Positions 12,186 through 22,793 of a stretch of DNA of 64,000 nt are shown piece by piece. The DNA comes from Sepiola atlantica (Eukaryota > Mollusca > Cephalopoda > Sepiida > Sepiolidae). Position 1 is the stretch's first letter. Each line of letters opens with the position of its first letter. The DNA is taken from contig OY744521.1 of the NCBI GenBank assembly GCA_963556195.1, forward strand, positions 129,285,288 to 129,349,287. Direction: 5' to 3'. The notes below the pieces were generated by a model. That model was not told where the DNA came from, ran no database searches, and saw only the letters and a program-made list of their open reading frames with translations. Made by a program: the position numbers and the translations under genes.

Positions 12186-12825
12186 GTGTGCCACTTACGC
12201 CTTTCCTATCATCATTTACCGATTCGCTGTACTAGCTCTGCCTGCGGACTACCTTTTGCTACTCTCGCTTCGAAAGGGACACCGTATGTCCGTAGACAGG
12301 TCTGTACTTAACGAGGGAGGCTCTGCCGAAAGATTGGCTTTTCTGTGTCGACAGATGATGTTCCTCGAGTTCATGCGGCTTAGAGAGCCTTTCCCAACCC
12401 CATACCCAACCTACCGGTCGAATCCTGTCGTAGACCGAGGAGGGGACGAAAGTTCGACACCGAATGCTTAAAGCGCTGCTGGGACCAGGGCTCTTGTACG
12501 GCATAGGAAGAGACTAGTACCGCTTTGGAACCTCTTCAGGAGCGACTGGGATGATCGAAGGACAGGTCCGCTCTCAGTGGAATTGGGCGTCAGGCTAAAG
12601 TTACCTCAACAACATTAAGTACTATCTGACCTGGCGATTGGTCCGGAACGCGCTGAACCTTCATGACAACCTGACGAGAGACAGAGTGAGGACGGATCCT
12701 TACTGCCCACACTGCGAGAGTAACAAAAGAGAAACAACCGGACACGCCTTTTTCACTCGTAGCAAACTTCGGCGACTCTGGGAATATGTCACCGAAGTAA
12801 CGGCTTTTGATAAAATTGGATGACC
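12186..12825 (+). pseudogene. Degraded LINE C-terminal zinc-binding region
   Basis: Around 12200-12290 a frame reads FTDSLYQLCLRTTFCYSRFERDT, and 12638-12823 reads LVRNALNLHDNLTRDRV, then CPHC, ETTGHAFF and LRRLWEYV. The CPHC...ETxxHAF layout is the zinc-binding C-terminus found after the reverse transcriptase in several non-LTR retrotransposons; the final Cys seems to be replaced (Arg-Ser in place of a Cys-containing block). Several frameshifts and stops occur between the two parts. The clade is not clear, and it is probably unrelated to the Jockey-like copy just upstream. Confidence 0.6.
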
Positions 12826-12955
12826 ATCGACCTCCTCCTCTGATCCAAAACGATTCGGGCTTTATTGCTAAGGGAAATGATGAACTTTATGATTATTGAT
12901 TTTGTTTAAAAAAGAAACCTTGTTGTGAATGTATATTTTTTGCTTAAATGAAATG

Positions 12956-13037
12956 AAAAATTATATCAAACTAGTTGAAATACGTAATATTCGATATATC
13001 GAATATTACGTATTTCAACTAGTTTGATATAATTTTT
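12956..13037. repeat. 82-bp perfect palindrome
   Basis: The two 41-nt arms are exact reverse complements with no spacer; the centre is TCGATATATCGA at about 12991-13002. It could extrude as a cruciform. It sits just left of the minus-strand Helitron end. Confidence 0.95.
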
Positions 13038-13260
13038 TGATATAATATTTATAATACAATTGATTATAAAAATTTTTCCTTTTGAAAACATACTAACATT
13101 ATAAACGAATGTTTTTTTAATCATACTCTGAAAATGATGTGCTCAATTGTATTCCAAAGAATAAAAACAAAAATATCAATAATACACATTTAAGAGGCGC
13201 TCTCTAACATTATTAGTACTGATATTTATGAAAATCTTAAATTCAAAAGAATATATAAAG

Positions 13261-14633
13261 CTAGAAATACACCCGTCCAAAAATGGGTGAAACAAATTCT
13301 CCAAACAGAACAGTTTTGCACTACTTTTATATCCTCATACAAAGATTGAAATAAAAATAAAATGATACTAAACCTTATGTCTAGAATCCGTATTCTTATT
13401 TTGATCAAAAGCTGTGATTTTGATTCTAGATTATGTCTTAAATTGAAAGTTAAGAGCTTAAGGAAGAAATTTAAATTCAGAGAATTTTGTTTCAATCTAA
13501 TATTTTTTAATTTTCAAATTGAAAGTTGTGCCCATATTATGCCCCTCCCTTAAAATCCTTTCAAATACTTCAATAAAACTGAAATTTGCAGAATATGCAT
13601 GAATTGATGTCTAATACTTTTACAAACGGCTTCCACCCCCATTTTACTCCTTTTGCATAAAACTAAATACAGCCTAAATTACGGTTCATTACGCTTAGCA
13701 GCTGTGTTACGAAATTCATAATGATCGGTTAATTAGTTTAGGAATGACTCCAGAACCGTTTTTACATTTGATATTACTTTGTTATATGAATAACATTATT
13801 TATTATATGTTGTTAAATGATAGAATTAAAAGAAAAACGGTGATTTATTACATCAGTCTTTTAAAATATTTTATACAAATTAGACGTGAAATGAATCTTG
13901 CACGAGAGTTTTTTTTTTATATGTAAGCGATATTTCAATTTATTTTTAAGCGATATTTCAATTTAATTTTAAGCGATATTTCAATTTAATTTTAAGCGAT
14001 ATTCTAATTAATTGTAGATTAATTCATGCCCGTTTTGATTACACATCAATGTGTACATATTCCGAAAATTTATCATTTATAGATATAGATGAAATGATAT
14101 CAAGATTAATTAAAAAATATATTTACATAAAAACAGTTGAACAAAATCTGTGAAAATAATTAAATCTTTTACCTGACGTGTAACGACACTGACACGAAAC
14201 CCATCTCGCCCCTCTAATTACTGAATTCATTTTTTTATTCTACGGAATCACGTAAACACCACATTTTTAGATTATCAAAAGAATTTGAAGAGCATGAATT
14301 TTTAATGTTTAGAGTGAAGTGGACGTTTGCAAAGTAAATTTCACGTCGATAGGAAACCCTTTGACCACTTGACCCTTTTTGTAAATCAAAGTGATTTCAT
14401 TTTAAATTCATGCCTTTCCATCAATTCAAATGATTTAGAAACTTGATGGCTTTGCCTGCTCGCTATCGCTTCAGAATTTAAGTCATATTCAATACTTACA
14501 ATCTTTAAAACGAAACTAATCGATTAGAAAAGATCAAATTAATGCTATTGCTACCTCAAATTTCAGCTCTCTCTTTCTCTTTCAATACTGCGGAGCGCGC
14601 CCGACACACGTACGTTCATTTTTATTATATAGA
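13261..14633 (-). mobile_element. Non-autonomous Helitron
   Basis: Read on the minus strand, the 5' end is TCTATATAATAAAAATGAAC (from 14633), the usual TC start of this Helitron type. The 3' end (to 13261) is a GC-rich hairpin, CACCC...GGGTG (about 13272-13292), followed within about 10 nt by CTAG, matching the CTRR terminus. The 5' flank is A as expected; the base after CTAG is C rather than T. No Rep/helicase coding remains inside. Internal parts match segments at 36.7-37.4 kb on the plus strand, confirming a repeat family. Helitrons move by rolling-circle replication using a partner's RepHel protein. Confidence 0.75.
13924..14010. repeat. 23-bp tandem repeat inside the Helitron
   Basis: TAAGCGATATTTCAATTTAA-type units start at 13924, 13947, 13970 and 13993, giving four units of exactly 23 bp. 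Confidence 0.9.
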
Positions 14634-14785
14634 TTATCAGTTAAGATTAAGCCTCTTCTTTGTTCATGAAAATTAAATTTGCTTACATGATTATTCTCTC
14701 TTATATCTTTTATTATCAGTTATAAAGATTAAGCCTCCTCTTTTTTGCTCATAATTATTACATTTTCATACGTGATTATTCCTTC

Positions 14786-14787
<2 letters not shown>

Positions 14788-14853
<66 letters not shown>
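14788..14853. repeat. (ATT)n microsatellite, 3' tail of R4-like copy A
   Basis: A pure (ATT)n run. Read on the minus strand it is (AAT)n directly after the 3' end of the retrotransposon remnant at 14854-15895. Confidence 0.9.
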
Positions 14854-14855
<2 letters not shown>

Positions 14856-15895
14856 TGTACTCACTAAGAGTTCTCACACAAGTCATCGTCAGTGATTTCC
14901 CACCGATAACAACAGGCGGTGTTCCCTGGAGGCTGAGTGACAACAAGCCTTTCCAGTTTTCCAGTACTCTCCATCTCTTTTCGATCACCACCGCAAATGA
15001 CCTTGCGGTATCGCAACAGCCGTTTACCATTGATTTATCGCTGGCAACGACAATTGGTTTTCCCTGGGATTTGGGTGGCAATAAGCCTCCCTAATGTCCC
15101 AGCACTCTCTGCACTCTTCCAGTGGAGGTCTGGTTAGTGCTGTCCCATCCCGGTCTTCCCATCCTTCTTGAGCCTCTCCGACTATTCTGTGTCGTGTCAG
15201 CCGATGCTGGTGCCATCATTTTTCTTAGGGGGGGGGTGGAAGCTTATGATATTTCTGGCAGTTTCTGCTTCTTGGTTCGTGCGGTGGTGTTCTTCCTGTG
15301 GTTTTGTTTTCTTCCTATTGTAACTTTCATGTGATTGGTTACTATTCGTAGTTTATGTGGGTTGGTTTCCGCATTCGATGATGTTCCTTAATATTGCAGC
15401 TGTTTTGATCATTGCCGTCCTTTTTATGGTCTCAGTGATTTCTTTGATTCTAATTTCTCCCCGTCTTTTCTCAAGTTTTTTTTAGGTCTGTTTATTGGTA
15501 TTATATTGACTTTCTTCATGCTTCATATCCCTTTCAGTTCTCTGGCAAGCTCTGTGTATTTGTTTCGTTTTTCCGTCTCCTTGATCTTCACTCTATGGTC
15601 TGCTGGAAGGGCAAAGTCTACAATTTGGCAGGATTTTTCCATCTTGCCTATTATTATGGTATCCGGTCTCCTTGCTTGTATGAGTTTATCTGTTTGTACA
15701 TCTATATCCTAGAGGATTTTGTGTTTTTCGTGTTTCCAGTACTGTCTCTTGTTTATGTTTGTACCATTTGTCTGCATGTTCGAAATGCAATCGTTTGCTC
15801 AGTTCCCAGTGTACTGCTTTCCCCACGCAGTCATGTCTATTCTTGTATTCTTTTTGGGCTAGTTTGCTGCATTCATTTATTTCAATTTTCCAAAA
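14854..15895 (-). pseudogene. R4/Dong-like retrotransposon copy A, 3' end
   Basis: The minus strand encodes the C-terminal part of a non-LTR retrotransposon with a restriction-like endonuclease. Near 15890-15860 it reads CSKLAQKEYKNRHD. Near 15665-15540 it reads PDTIII and then VDFALPADHRVKIKETEKRN, the PD...D type nuclease core. Near 14990-14940 it reads RWRVLENWKGLLSL. Frameshifts break it. The part at about 15655-15886 matches 17529-17760 of copy B, so these are two copies of one family. The 3' end runs into (AAT)n, as expected of Dong-type elements that insert into TAA repeats (family knowledge). The 5' part is missing. Confidence 0.75.
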
Positions 15896-17485
15896 GCTAA
15901 TAGCTTTTTACCTTCCAATTATGTAACACATCCTAACGCATTATAATTATCCCATAACAGTTTAGTGAGGTCGACAGGCAATCTTAAAGGATGGGGGTAA
16001 CTCAGTCTGTCCTTAAAAGCACTTCTCTCAAGCCTCCCGGGGTTACTATAGTCGGCGACAAGTGTTCCAACGACAAGTGTTCCAGCGACAAAATATCAAA
16101 CTGTGCACGCACATGCTACAACAGCCTCATCAACGAGGGCCATGTCATGTGCACCTATTCGTCAATGTCAACAACTGAAATTATCTCTGTACGAACCCGT
16201 CTAGTTCACGTACCTCTACTGTCAATGCGTCGGTCATATTAGTCACCTCTTCTATAAATACCCGTACATAGGAAAACAATTCCCTCGGACTAGCCCTATT
16301 CTTGGCTAACTCTAGCCTGGTGACGTTCGATATCGATACGCCTTCTCTGGCTGCATGCGACAGTAACCCTTTTGGTTCTTCTCTATCGCTTCAAATTTCT
16401 TCGTGATTATTCTCACATCGCTTTCCGACATCGTCCCAAACAACACACCGAGTGTCTCACTATTGGTCACACCGATCTCTTCTGCCTCGCCTGTATTAAC
16501 CCTATCCCTCTTAGATAGGATCTCATATATCTCCATTCGTTTATCATTACCTCTATGCCCTTTCGGAAGGAGCACCACAATCGAACATATTCCTGGTTGT
16601 GCGAATATTTATCGATTATCTGCCATTCAACTCTCACTTACCCAGTTATTTCCCCGTTCAATCGTTTAAGCAACAACCTGTAGATCTAACACTAACGTTA
16701 TCCGCCATTTTGATCTAACCACGACGATCCCAATCGGTCCCAGTTATGCATCTGTCTCTATCCTTATCTATCCGTTTATCTCCAGGTTAATATCCAAGAG
16801 AACGGTCTACGTCACAACCACCAGCACCACATATGCATGGAACCCTCCCTGCACACGGCGGAGCCAACAGATGCAATACAGCCAAACTCCGGCTGTTCCC
16901 CAGATTCCCGACTATACTTTACTTGGCCTTCTTACTATTCTGTTGTGGGGCGTTTTGCTGCCCTCAATCGTAACTTCAAGGGCAATTCTTCCTTATTTTT
17001 AGTTAACTTATTCTTTCTCAGCCTTTTATGGAGTTGGGCCAGGGGTATTTCATCCTCCTCATTCCACTCACTAGACTCATCAACCGACTCGGCTATCGGG
17101 TTTAATTCCATCCTTCTTTCCACGGGAGTCATTGCCCCTTGCGGTCTCTCATAAACTGGTGAGCAAAACCTAAGCCCGTCTTCTTCCCATTCAGATTCAC
17201 TACCCTTCACTAAACTTGTCATTCCTGGGGCCACCCTGACTTTTACTTCCAACAGGGTTGCCTCTGGGCGTTTCCCTGGTTCCTTACCTCAGCGTCAGGT
17301 GGTACGCAAATGTTCGGCGTTATAATCTCTAACCTCCGATCCCTTGCTCTTGTGCACCATCGACTCTCATGTCTGAACTGACCATAATTAGTGCAGTTCG
17401 GCTAAACGAGCGGGTTGGGCGCCCGTAATTTGTGGGACACTCTTCCTCTCGATGCCCCTCTATCTTCTTTTTAGGTCTATGTAAC
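15896..17485 (-). pseudogene. Unidentified decayed coding region
   Basis: Between the two R4-like copies the minus strand has protein-like pieces: 105 residues at 17252-16935 (highly charged, with DEIPLAQLHKRLRKNK) and 88 residues at 16578-16312 (with VLFGTMSESDVRIITKKFEA). A further frame near 16320-16180 reads LELAKNRASPRELFSYVRVF. An GHREEECP block near 17430 recalls a zinc knuckle. I do not recognise the family; a gag-like or ORF1-like origin is possible. It may be an insertion that separated the two flanking copies, or an unrelated older element. Two tandem CGACAAGTGTTCCA units occur at about 16057-16086. Confidence 0.4.
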
Positions 17486-20114
17486 ACTAAAAAAAACAAT
17501 GTTCTGCTGATTTTTCTTTCTTGTTGATTATTATCATATCCGGTCTCCTTGCTGTTATGAGTTTATCTGTTTGTACATTCATATCCCATATGATTTTGTG
17601 TTTTTCGTTTTCTAGTACAGTTTCTGGTTTGTGTTTGTACCGTTTTTTTGCATATTCGAAATTCAGTTGTTTGCACATTTCCCGGTGTACTTCTTTTCCA
17701 CACGCTGTCATGTCTGTTCTTGTATTCCTTTTGGGCTAGCTTGCTGCATTCACTTATTATATGATTTATCGTTTCGTCTCTTTGCCCACACAATCGGCAT
17801 TTGTTGTTTTCCTGGGTTTTATCTATCTTTGCTTTAATAAAGTTTGTCCTAATCGCATTGTTTTGTGCGGCCGCCAGCAGAGATTCCGTTTCTCTGTTCA
17901 AGTGTCCTTTTCTTAGCCATGCCCAGCTGTTTTCATTGGCTTCATCGTTTGTGAGTCTTATAAAGCGTCCATGTAGTTGTTTTTCTTCCTACTTTTCCCT
18001 TCTTGTCTTTTTGTTTCTGGTTTCAGTGCTTCCGGAGTTGTTTGTTGGGCTAGTGTCTCTTGCTGTGGTGATCAGTTTTTCCGTGTTCTGGGTTACATAT
18101 TTCTTCAGCTCTTTTTTGGTGTCTTCCACACAGTCTTCTATACTTACCAGTCCTCTACCTCCTTCATTTCTTTTCATGTAGAGTCTGTCCGTATCGTCTT
18201 TTGGGTGCAATGCATTGTTCATAGTCATTAGTTTTCTAGTCCTCTGGTCAAGGTGCCTGAGTTCTTCTTTGGTCCAGCCTATCAATGGTCCAGAGTATCT
18301 TATTAGTGATACAGCCCATGTGTTTATCCCTTTTACTAGGTTTCTGCTATATAGTTTATTTTCTAAGAGTTTCCTTGTTCTTCGTAGATATTTTTTTCCA
18401 ATCTTCTCTTTCATTTCTGTATATTTGATTGTGTCTGCTTCCAGAACTCCCAGGTATTTATAACTATCTTGTTCTCCTAGCGCCCGTATCTCCTCTTGGT
18501 TGGGAAGTTCTATACCTTCTGTCGTCTCCAGTTTTCCTCTTTTAATCTCTAGTAGTGCATATTTTTCTATTCCAAACTCCATTTGGATATCCTGGCTGAA
18601 TATCCTGGTTGTATTTATCAGCTTTTCCAGTTCTTTTTTGTTTTTTGCAAACAGTTTAAGGTCATCCATGTACATCAGGTGGTTTATTCTTTGTTCTGTA
18701 TCCGTAAACCTGTATCCGGCATCACACTTTCTGAGTATGTAGTTGAGTGGCATCATGGCTATTATAAACAATAGTGGTGATAGAGAGTCTCCTTGAAAAA
18801 TGCCCCTCTGTATTTTTATCTCAGACAGGTGTTGTTCTCCGGCTGTCAGTTTTAGTCTCCATGTTTCCATCGCTTTCTGGATGAGATTAATAATCCTGTC
18901 TGGTATCTTGTATATTTTTAAGCATTCAATTATCCATGTTTGGGCGATTCTGTCGTAGGCTTTCTTGTAGTCAATCCATGCCATGGCTATGTTCTTTTGT
19001 CTGCTCTTCACCTCCTTCAGGGTCTTTTGATCAATGTATAGTAGATCATGTGCCCCTCTTTGTCCTTTCCGGCATCCTTTTTGTTCCTCGGGGAGCAGTC
19101 CACGTTTGTCCAGGGATTGGTAGATTTGTTCTCTCAGTTGTGCTGTGAGAATTTTCCACATTATTGGTAGACATGTTATCGGTCTGTAGTTGCTGGGGGT
19201 CGTTCCCTTTTTGGGGTCTTTTTGTATTAATGTTGTTCTTCCTTCCGTTATCCATTCTGGTACGTCTGTTTTGCGGATAAATCCACTCAGTTTCTGCGTT
19301 AGTCTTTCATGCAGGGTCGTGAATTTTTAAAACCAGTATGCATGTATTCCATCGTGGCCTGGTGCTCTCCAGTTTGCCATTTTTCTTAGGGTTTTCTTGA
19401 TCGTTTCTTTGTTGATTTCTGTTTCGGTTCCTTGTTCGATTTCCTGCAGTTCATCTTTCATGTTTTTCAACCATTGGGCATTCTTGTTGTGCTTTTTTGG
19501 TACTTCCCATATCTTGCTCCAGAATTGTTTTGTTTCTGTTGGGTTCGGTTGCTCTGTTGTTGTTTTTTCTCAATTTACGTTTTTGTAAAACTGCCTTTCA
19601 TTGTTTTCAAAGGTCCTGTTCTGTTTGCTCTGTTCTGATTTGTACCTGTATCGTCTCAGTCTTCCTTCTATTGCTGCTATCTTTTGTTTTATTTCTTCCT
19701 GTTTCCCATTTAGTTTTTTCTTTGTGTTTCTGATTTTTGCTTCTTAATCGTTTCATGTCCTCCTTCCTTCGGTTCACGGTTTTAGCTTCTTTCCGAAGTT
19801 TGGTGATCCGGGTTTCCAGTCTGATTTCCCATCCAGGTTTTGTCGGTCCTCTCTTTTGTCCATTCTCTTCGTTTCTTAGTTTCATACTTACCGATTTTTC
19901 CCCTGCATATATCAGGTTGTTTAGGTCCGTAATAGTTTCTGTTGGGATGTGTGTGAGGAGTCTGTTTACTCTTTCTGTTTCTGCTTTTAACTTCTTCGCT
20001 ACTTCGTTCCTAAGAGATGGGAGTTTTGCTTTGTTTTCTAACATGTATCATCTAATGTTCTCCACGTCACTTGCTTCTTTTTCGTTGAGTTCTATCTCAT
20101 CTGGTTCACTCTCT

Positions 20115-20116
<2 letters not shown>
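17486..20116 (-). pseudogene. R4/Dong-like retrotransposon copy B (RT, zinc knuckle, partial nuclease)
   Basis: Minus-strand order: a charged N-terminal part (145 residues, 20044-19607), a frame break, then a 390-residue open stretch (19161-17989) with the reverse transcriptase. It has WIDYKKAYDRI (catalytic Asp), RGIFQGDSLSPLLFI, and YMDDLKLFAKN, where Met replaces the usual Ala of YADD, as is usual in this clade. Then come a CRLCGQRDETINHIISEC zinc knuckle (about 17800-17745) and RRPDMII of a restriction-like endonuclease (about 17540-17520). The element stops inside the nuclease. Internal frameshifts make it non-functional. Its 5' side abuts (AAT)n at 20117. The enzyme would nick a TAA-rich target and prime reverse transcription there. 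Confidence 0.85.
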
Positions 20117-20184
<68 letters not shown>

Positions 20185-20186
20185 CA

Positions 20187-20217
<31 letters not shown>

Positions 20218-20291
20218 TATTATTACTATTATTATTATTATTATTATTATTACTATTATTATTATTATTATTATTATAACTACTACTACTT
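20117..20291. repeat. (ATT)n microsatellite flanking R4-like copy B
   Basis: About 160 bp of ATT with a few ATC/ACT variants, ending in a short ACT run. It lies at the 5' side of copy B (minus strand), consistent with a TAA-repeat target site. Poly-Leu frames through it are artefacts. Confidence 0.95.
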
Positions 20292-20979
20292 TATTGCCTC
20301 ATTTATTCACTAAATTAACTTCTTTTGTCTCAAATTGATACAAATACATTAAACGCTATAGTTAGGTCTTTCTTTCTTTCTTTTTAGGCTTTATTTTATG
20401 TTATCTTATTTCTCACATTGTTTTCGTTTTCCTTTTCAACTTGTGAATTTCTTTCTTTTCTTCTTCCTTTCTTTTACTTATTTTATTTTAATTATTTTAA
20501 TTATTTTTTTAAATTTTTTTTAAAATTCTTTATTTGTATTCTTGTTTGTATTGTTATTCGGATCCCACCCCCACCTTCCCTTAATTCTTTCCGACTTTTT
20601 TCGCCCCCTTACGACACCACCGAGTCTGGCGATCTGATTCGGAAGTTTAGCTTATCATATGACAGAGATGATTTTCGAGTTAATCATCGACGTATTTTAA
20701 TAAATAGGTTTTTATTTTACTTTATCGTCCCAACTTGAGATATACATTATCTGACCTCTTTATATCCCCCCTTCCTTTGGATGATTTTAACTTTAGTATG
20801 TGGTTCTTCCACATTTTTTGTCCACCCTCTATCTGCATATTACATTTCTTTTTTTGACTGGTGAATGTTTCTTTTTCCGTCATTTCCAATATGTAGTTGT
20901 CCCGTTAGAATTCTGAAGAGGCCAGGAGGTCGAAATAAGTTATAGTGTCGACAGCTACAATATGCGTGTGAATTTTTTC

Positions 20980-20982
<3 letters not shown>
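20292..20982. other. Unassigned T-rich DNA
   Basis: T-rich, with several homopolymer runs near 20500-20520. No gene recognised. Confidence 0.4.

Positions 20983-21048
<66 letters not shown>
20983..21048. repeat. (TA)n microsatellite
   Basis: Pure AT dinucleotide run that borders the left arm of the fold-back element. Confidence 0.98.
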
Positions 21049-21050
<2 letters not shown>

Positions 21051-21464
21051 GAAAATGAAAAAGGAAAACCAAAAAAATGGATGTTTTTTATGTGTACATC
21101 AACGTTTCGTCTTTATTTATAAGACTTCATCAGGATGATAAAATAGAGAAAAAATATCATGCAAGTGCAGATACATGTAGGGTAGACATATTGGGAGGAA
21201 AAATAGAATGAAATAGTGGCCACTGCTGGGTGGACGTCCGTATTTGTTGGAGAAATAGAAATGAAACAAATACGGACGTCCACCCAGCAGTGGCCACTAT
21301 TTCATTCTATTTTTCCTCCCAATATGTCTACCCTACATGTATCTGCACTTGCATGACATTTTTTCTCTATTTTATCATCCTGATGAAGTCTTATAAATAA
21401 AGACGAAACGTTGATGTACACATAAAAAACATCCATTTTTTTGGTTTTCCTTTTTCATTTTCCC
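21049..21464. mobile_element. Fold-back element with 199-bp near-perfect arms
   Basis: The left arm (21049-21247) and right arm (21266-21464) are reverse complements; I find a single mismatch (near 21157 and 21356). The loop is 18 bp. Each arm carries, near its outer part, a CTGATGAAG...GACGAAACGTTG block typical of Penelope-like element ends (family knowledge). The structure is bounded by (TA)n on both sides (the right run starts at 21498). It may be two Penelope-type terminal segments joined head to head. Transcripts would form a long double-stranded RNA hairpin. Confidence 0.85.
21376..21416 (+). ncRNA. Hammerhead-ribozyme-like motif (candidate)
   Basis: CTGATGA at 21380-21386 and GAAA at 21405-21408 frame a stem II of GTCTT/AAGAC (21388-21392 with 21400-21404). 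CATC (21376-21379) can pair with GATG (21413-21416) as stem I. A minimal stem III of AC/GT with GTT as the cleavage triplet follows GAAA. One extra A (21387) sits between the core and stem II, and stem III has no loop, so it could only act as a dimer, if at all. Penelope-like elements are known to carry minimal hammerheads; activity here is inference. Confidence 0.4.
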
Positions 21465-21495
21465 ATCACGTCGGATTACTTTCATCCTTCTCTTC

Positions 21496-21497
<2 letters not shown>

Positions 21498-21548
<51 letters not shown>
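21498..21548. repeat. (TA)n microsatellite
   Basis: Pure AT run to the right of the fold-back element. Confidence 0.98.
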
Positions 21549-21551
<3 letters not shown>

Positions 21552-21642
21552 AACAGGAGAGTAAAGATATGATGTATACCTTTAAATTAGAACCTATCAT
21601 GAAAAATTGATGTTCGATATAAGAGATAGAGCAATTATATAC

Positions 21643-21860
21643 ACAAGTAAAGGATGAGAATAACAATTGTACAAAATAGAAAATCATCAGTTGTTGAAGA
21701 CAAGGAGTTCTAAATAAAATAAATGTTATTATTCCTTCTTTAAGCCATGACTTTTCAAGGAAAGAATAATACAATTTATTTAATTTAAAATCCCTCTCTT
21801 TGAACAACTGATGGCTTAATAGATATATTTTGTACAATTTTTATTCTCATCCTTTACTTG

Positions 21861-21861
<1 letters not shown>
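21643..21861. mobile_element. Small hairpin MITE with about 37-bp TIRs
   Basis: ACAAGTAAAGGATGAGAATA begins at 21643 and its reverse complement ends at 21861. The inverted repeats are about 37 bp with one or two mismatches. The 219-bp body is partly self-complementary (CATCAGTTGTT in both halves). It is flanked by TATAT on both sides, so a TA target duplication is possible but cannot be proved inside TA repeats. No coding content. Confidence 0.7.

Positions 21862-21920
<59 letters not shown>
21862..21920. repeat. (TA)n microsatellite
   Basis: Pure AT run directly adjoining the right end of the hairpin MITE. Confidence 0.98.
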
Positions 21921-21924
<4 letters not shown>

Positions 21925-21984
21925 ATCCACATACAGACTGTTTCGCTAGCATATGTTTATAGGTTTTCCTGATACACTGGGTGT

Positions 21985-22560
21985 TTAGATTTTCACTTTA
22001 AAAAAATGGTCTAATTGATTTATTTCCACTACCCTCGTATCGCGTTGTGTAGCAGCGCGACCTGTCAACATAATTTTACAGGTTGATATGAGGTGGTTCA
22101 TACTTTTGACTTCAGTGTGGCAAAACCTGCACTTATTGTAATTACTGAGCTCTGATATTTTAAAATCCATTTCTCATCAGGCCCTGGTCTTAGGCGACTA
22201 TTATGAGCATCACCTGATTATAGCGAGGATTCCTATGTGTATCTAATTCAAGGAACTTTCCTTATCGTTTTATCCTTGAAGATCTCAAAGTAAATGTCAC
22301 GTTTGTGTCTTTCCTACTCTTCAAGATTCCTATTTTTTCAAGTCTGGGAGTGCTTTTTCGAACTCTTTGGGCTATCTCCGTGACAAGCTTTGTATTTCTA
22401 TCCTGTCTGTGTGATGGACGTCATTTAGCTAGCGCGTGTCTCTTGGTGTTCTGATATCATTGTAAGGTTTATGGAGCTTCTCAGATACTGTTGTATACTA
22501 ACAATAGTGATTCTATGTTTGCGGTTGATCCCCCAGAGCCACAGTATCTTTTCATCTTTT
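21985..22560 (-). pseudogene. LINE C-terminal fragment with zinc knuckle
   Basis: Minus-strand frames include CRFCHTEVKSMNHLISTC (22131-22078), the C-x2-C...H-x4-C knuckle seen after the reverse transcriptase in R2/R4-type retrotransposons. Upstream on the same strand is a LWLWGINRKHRITIVS-like piece (about 22545-22500) and RLRPGPDEKWILKYQSS near 22180. It is interrupted by several stops. It resembles the zinc-knuckle region at 17.8 kb in layout but not closely in sequence, so it is a different family member. Confidence 0.55.
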
Positions 22561-22724
22561 TGGCACGGACAGCCTAGGAAGACACCGGGTTTTATATATG
22601 ACCATGTGGAGTATTAATATTTTGCTGTTTTAACACTAGTATGTGAATTTACGTGTGTATGGTTGTTTTATAGGGTCATGTATGTGAAAGTGTACGTGTA
22701 TGAGTATGTAAGTATGTTTTTGAA

Positions 22725-22725
<1 letters not shown>

Positions 22726-22788
<63 letters not shown>
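22726..22788. repeat. (TA)n microsatellite
   Basis: Pure AT run just before the 250-300-bp tandem array. Confidence 0.98.
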
Positions 22789-22790
<2 letters not shown>

Positions 22791-22793
22791 TAA

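Noticed and set aside
19737..20279. 180-residue plus-strand open frame ending in poly-Leu
   Set aside because: It is antisense to the R4-like copy and then runs through (ATT)n.
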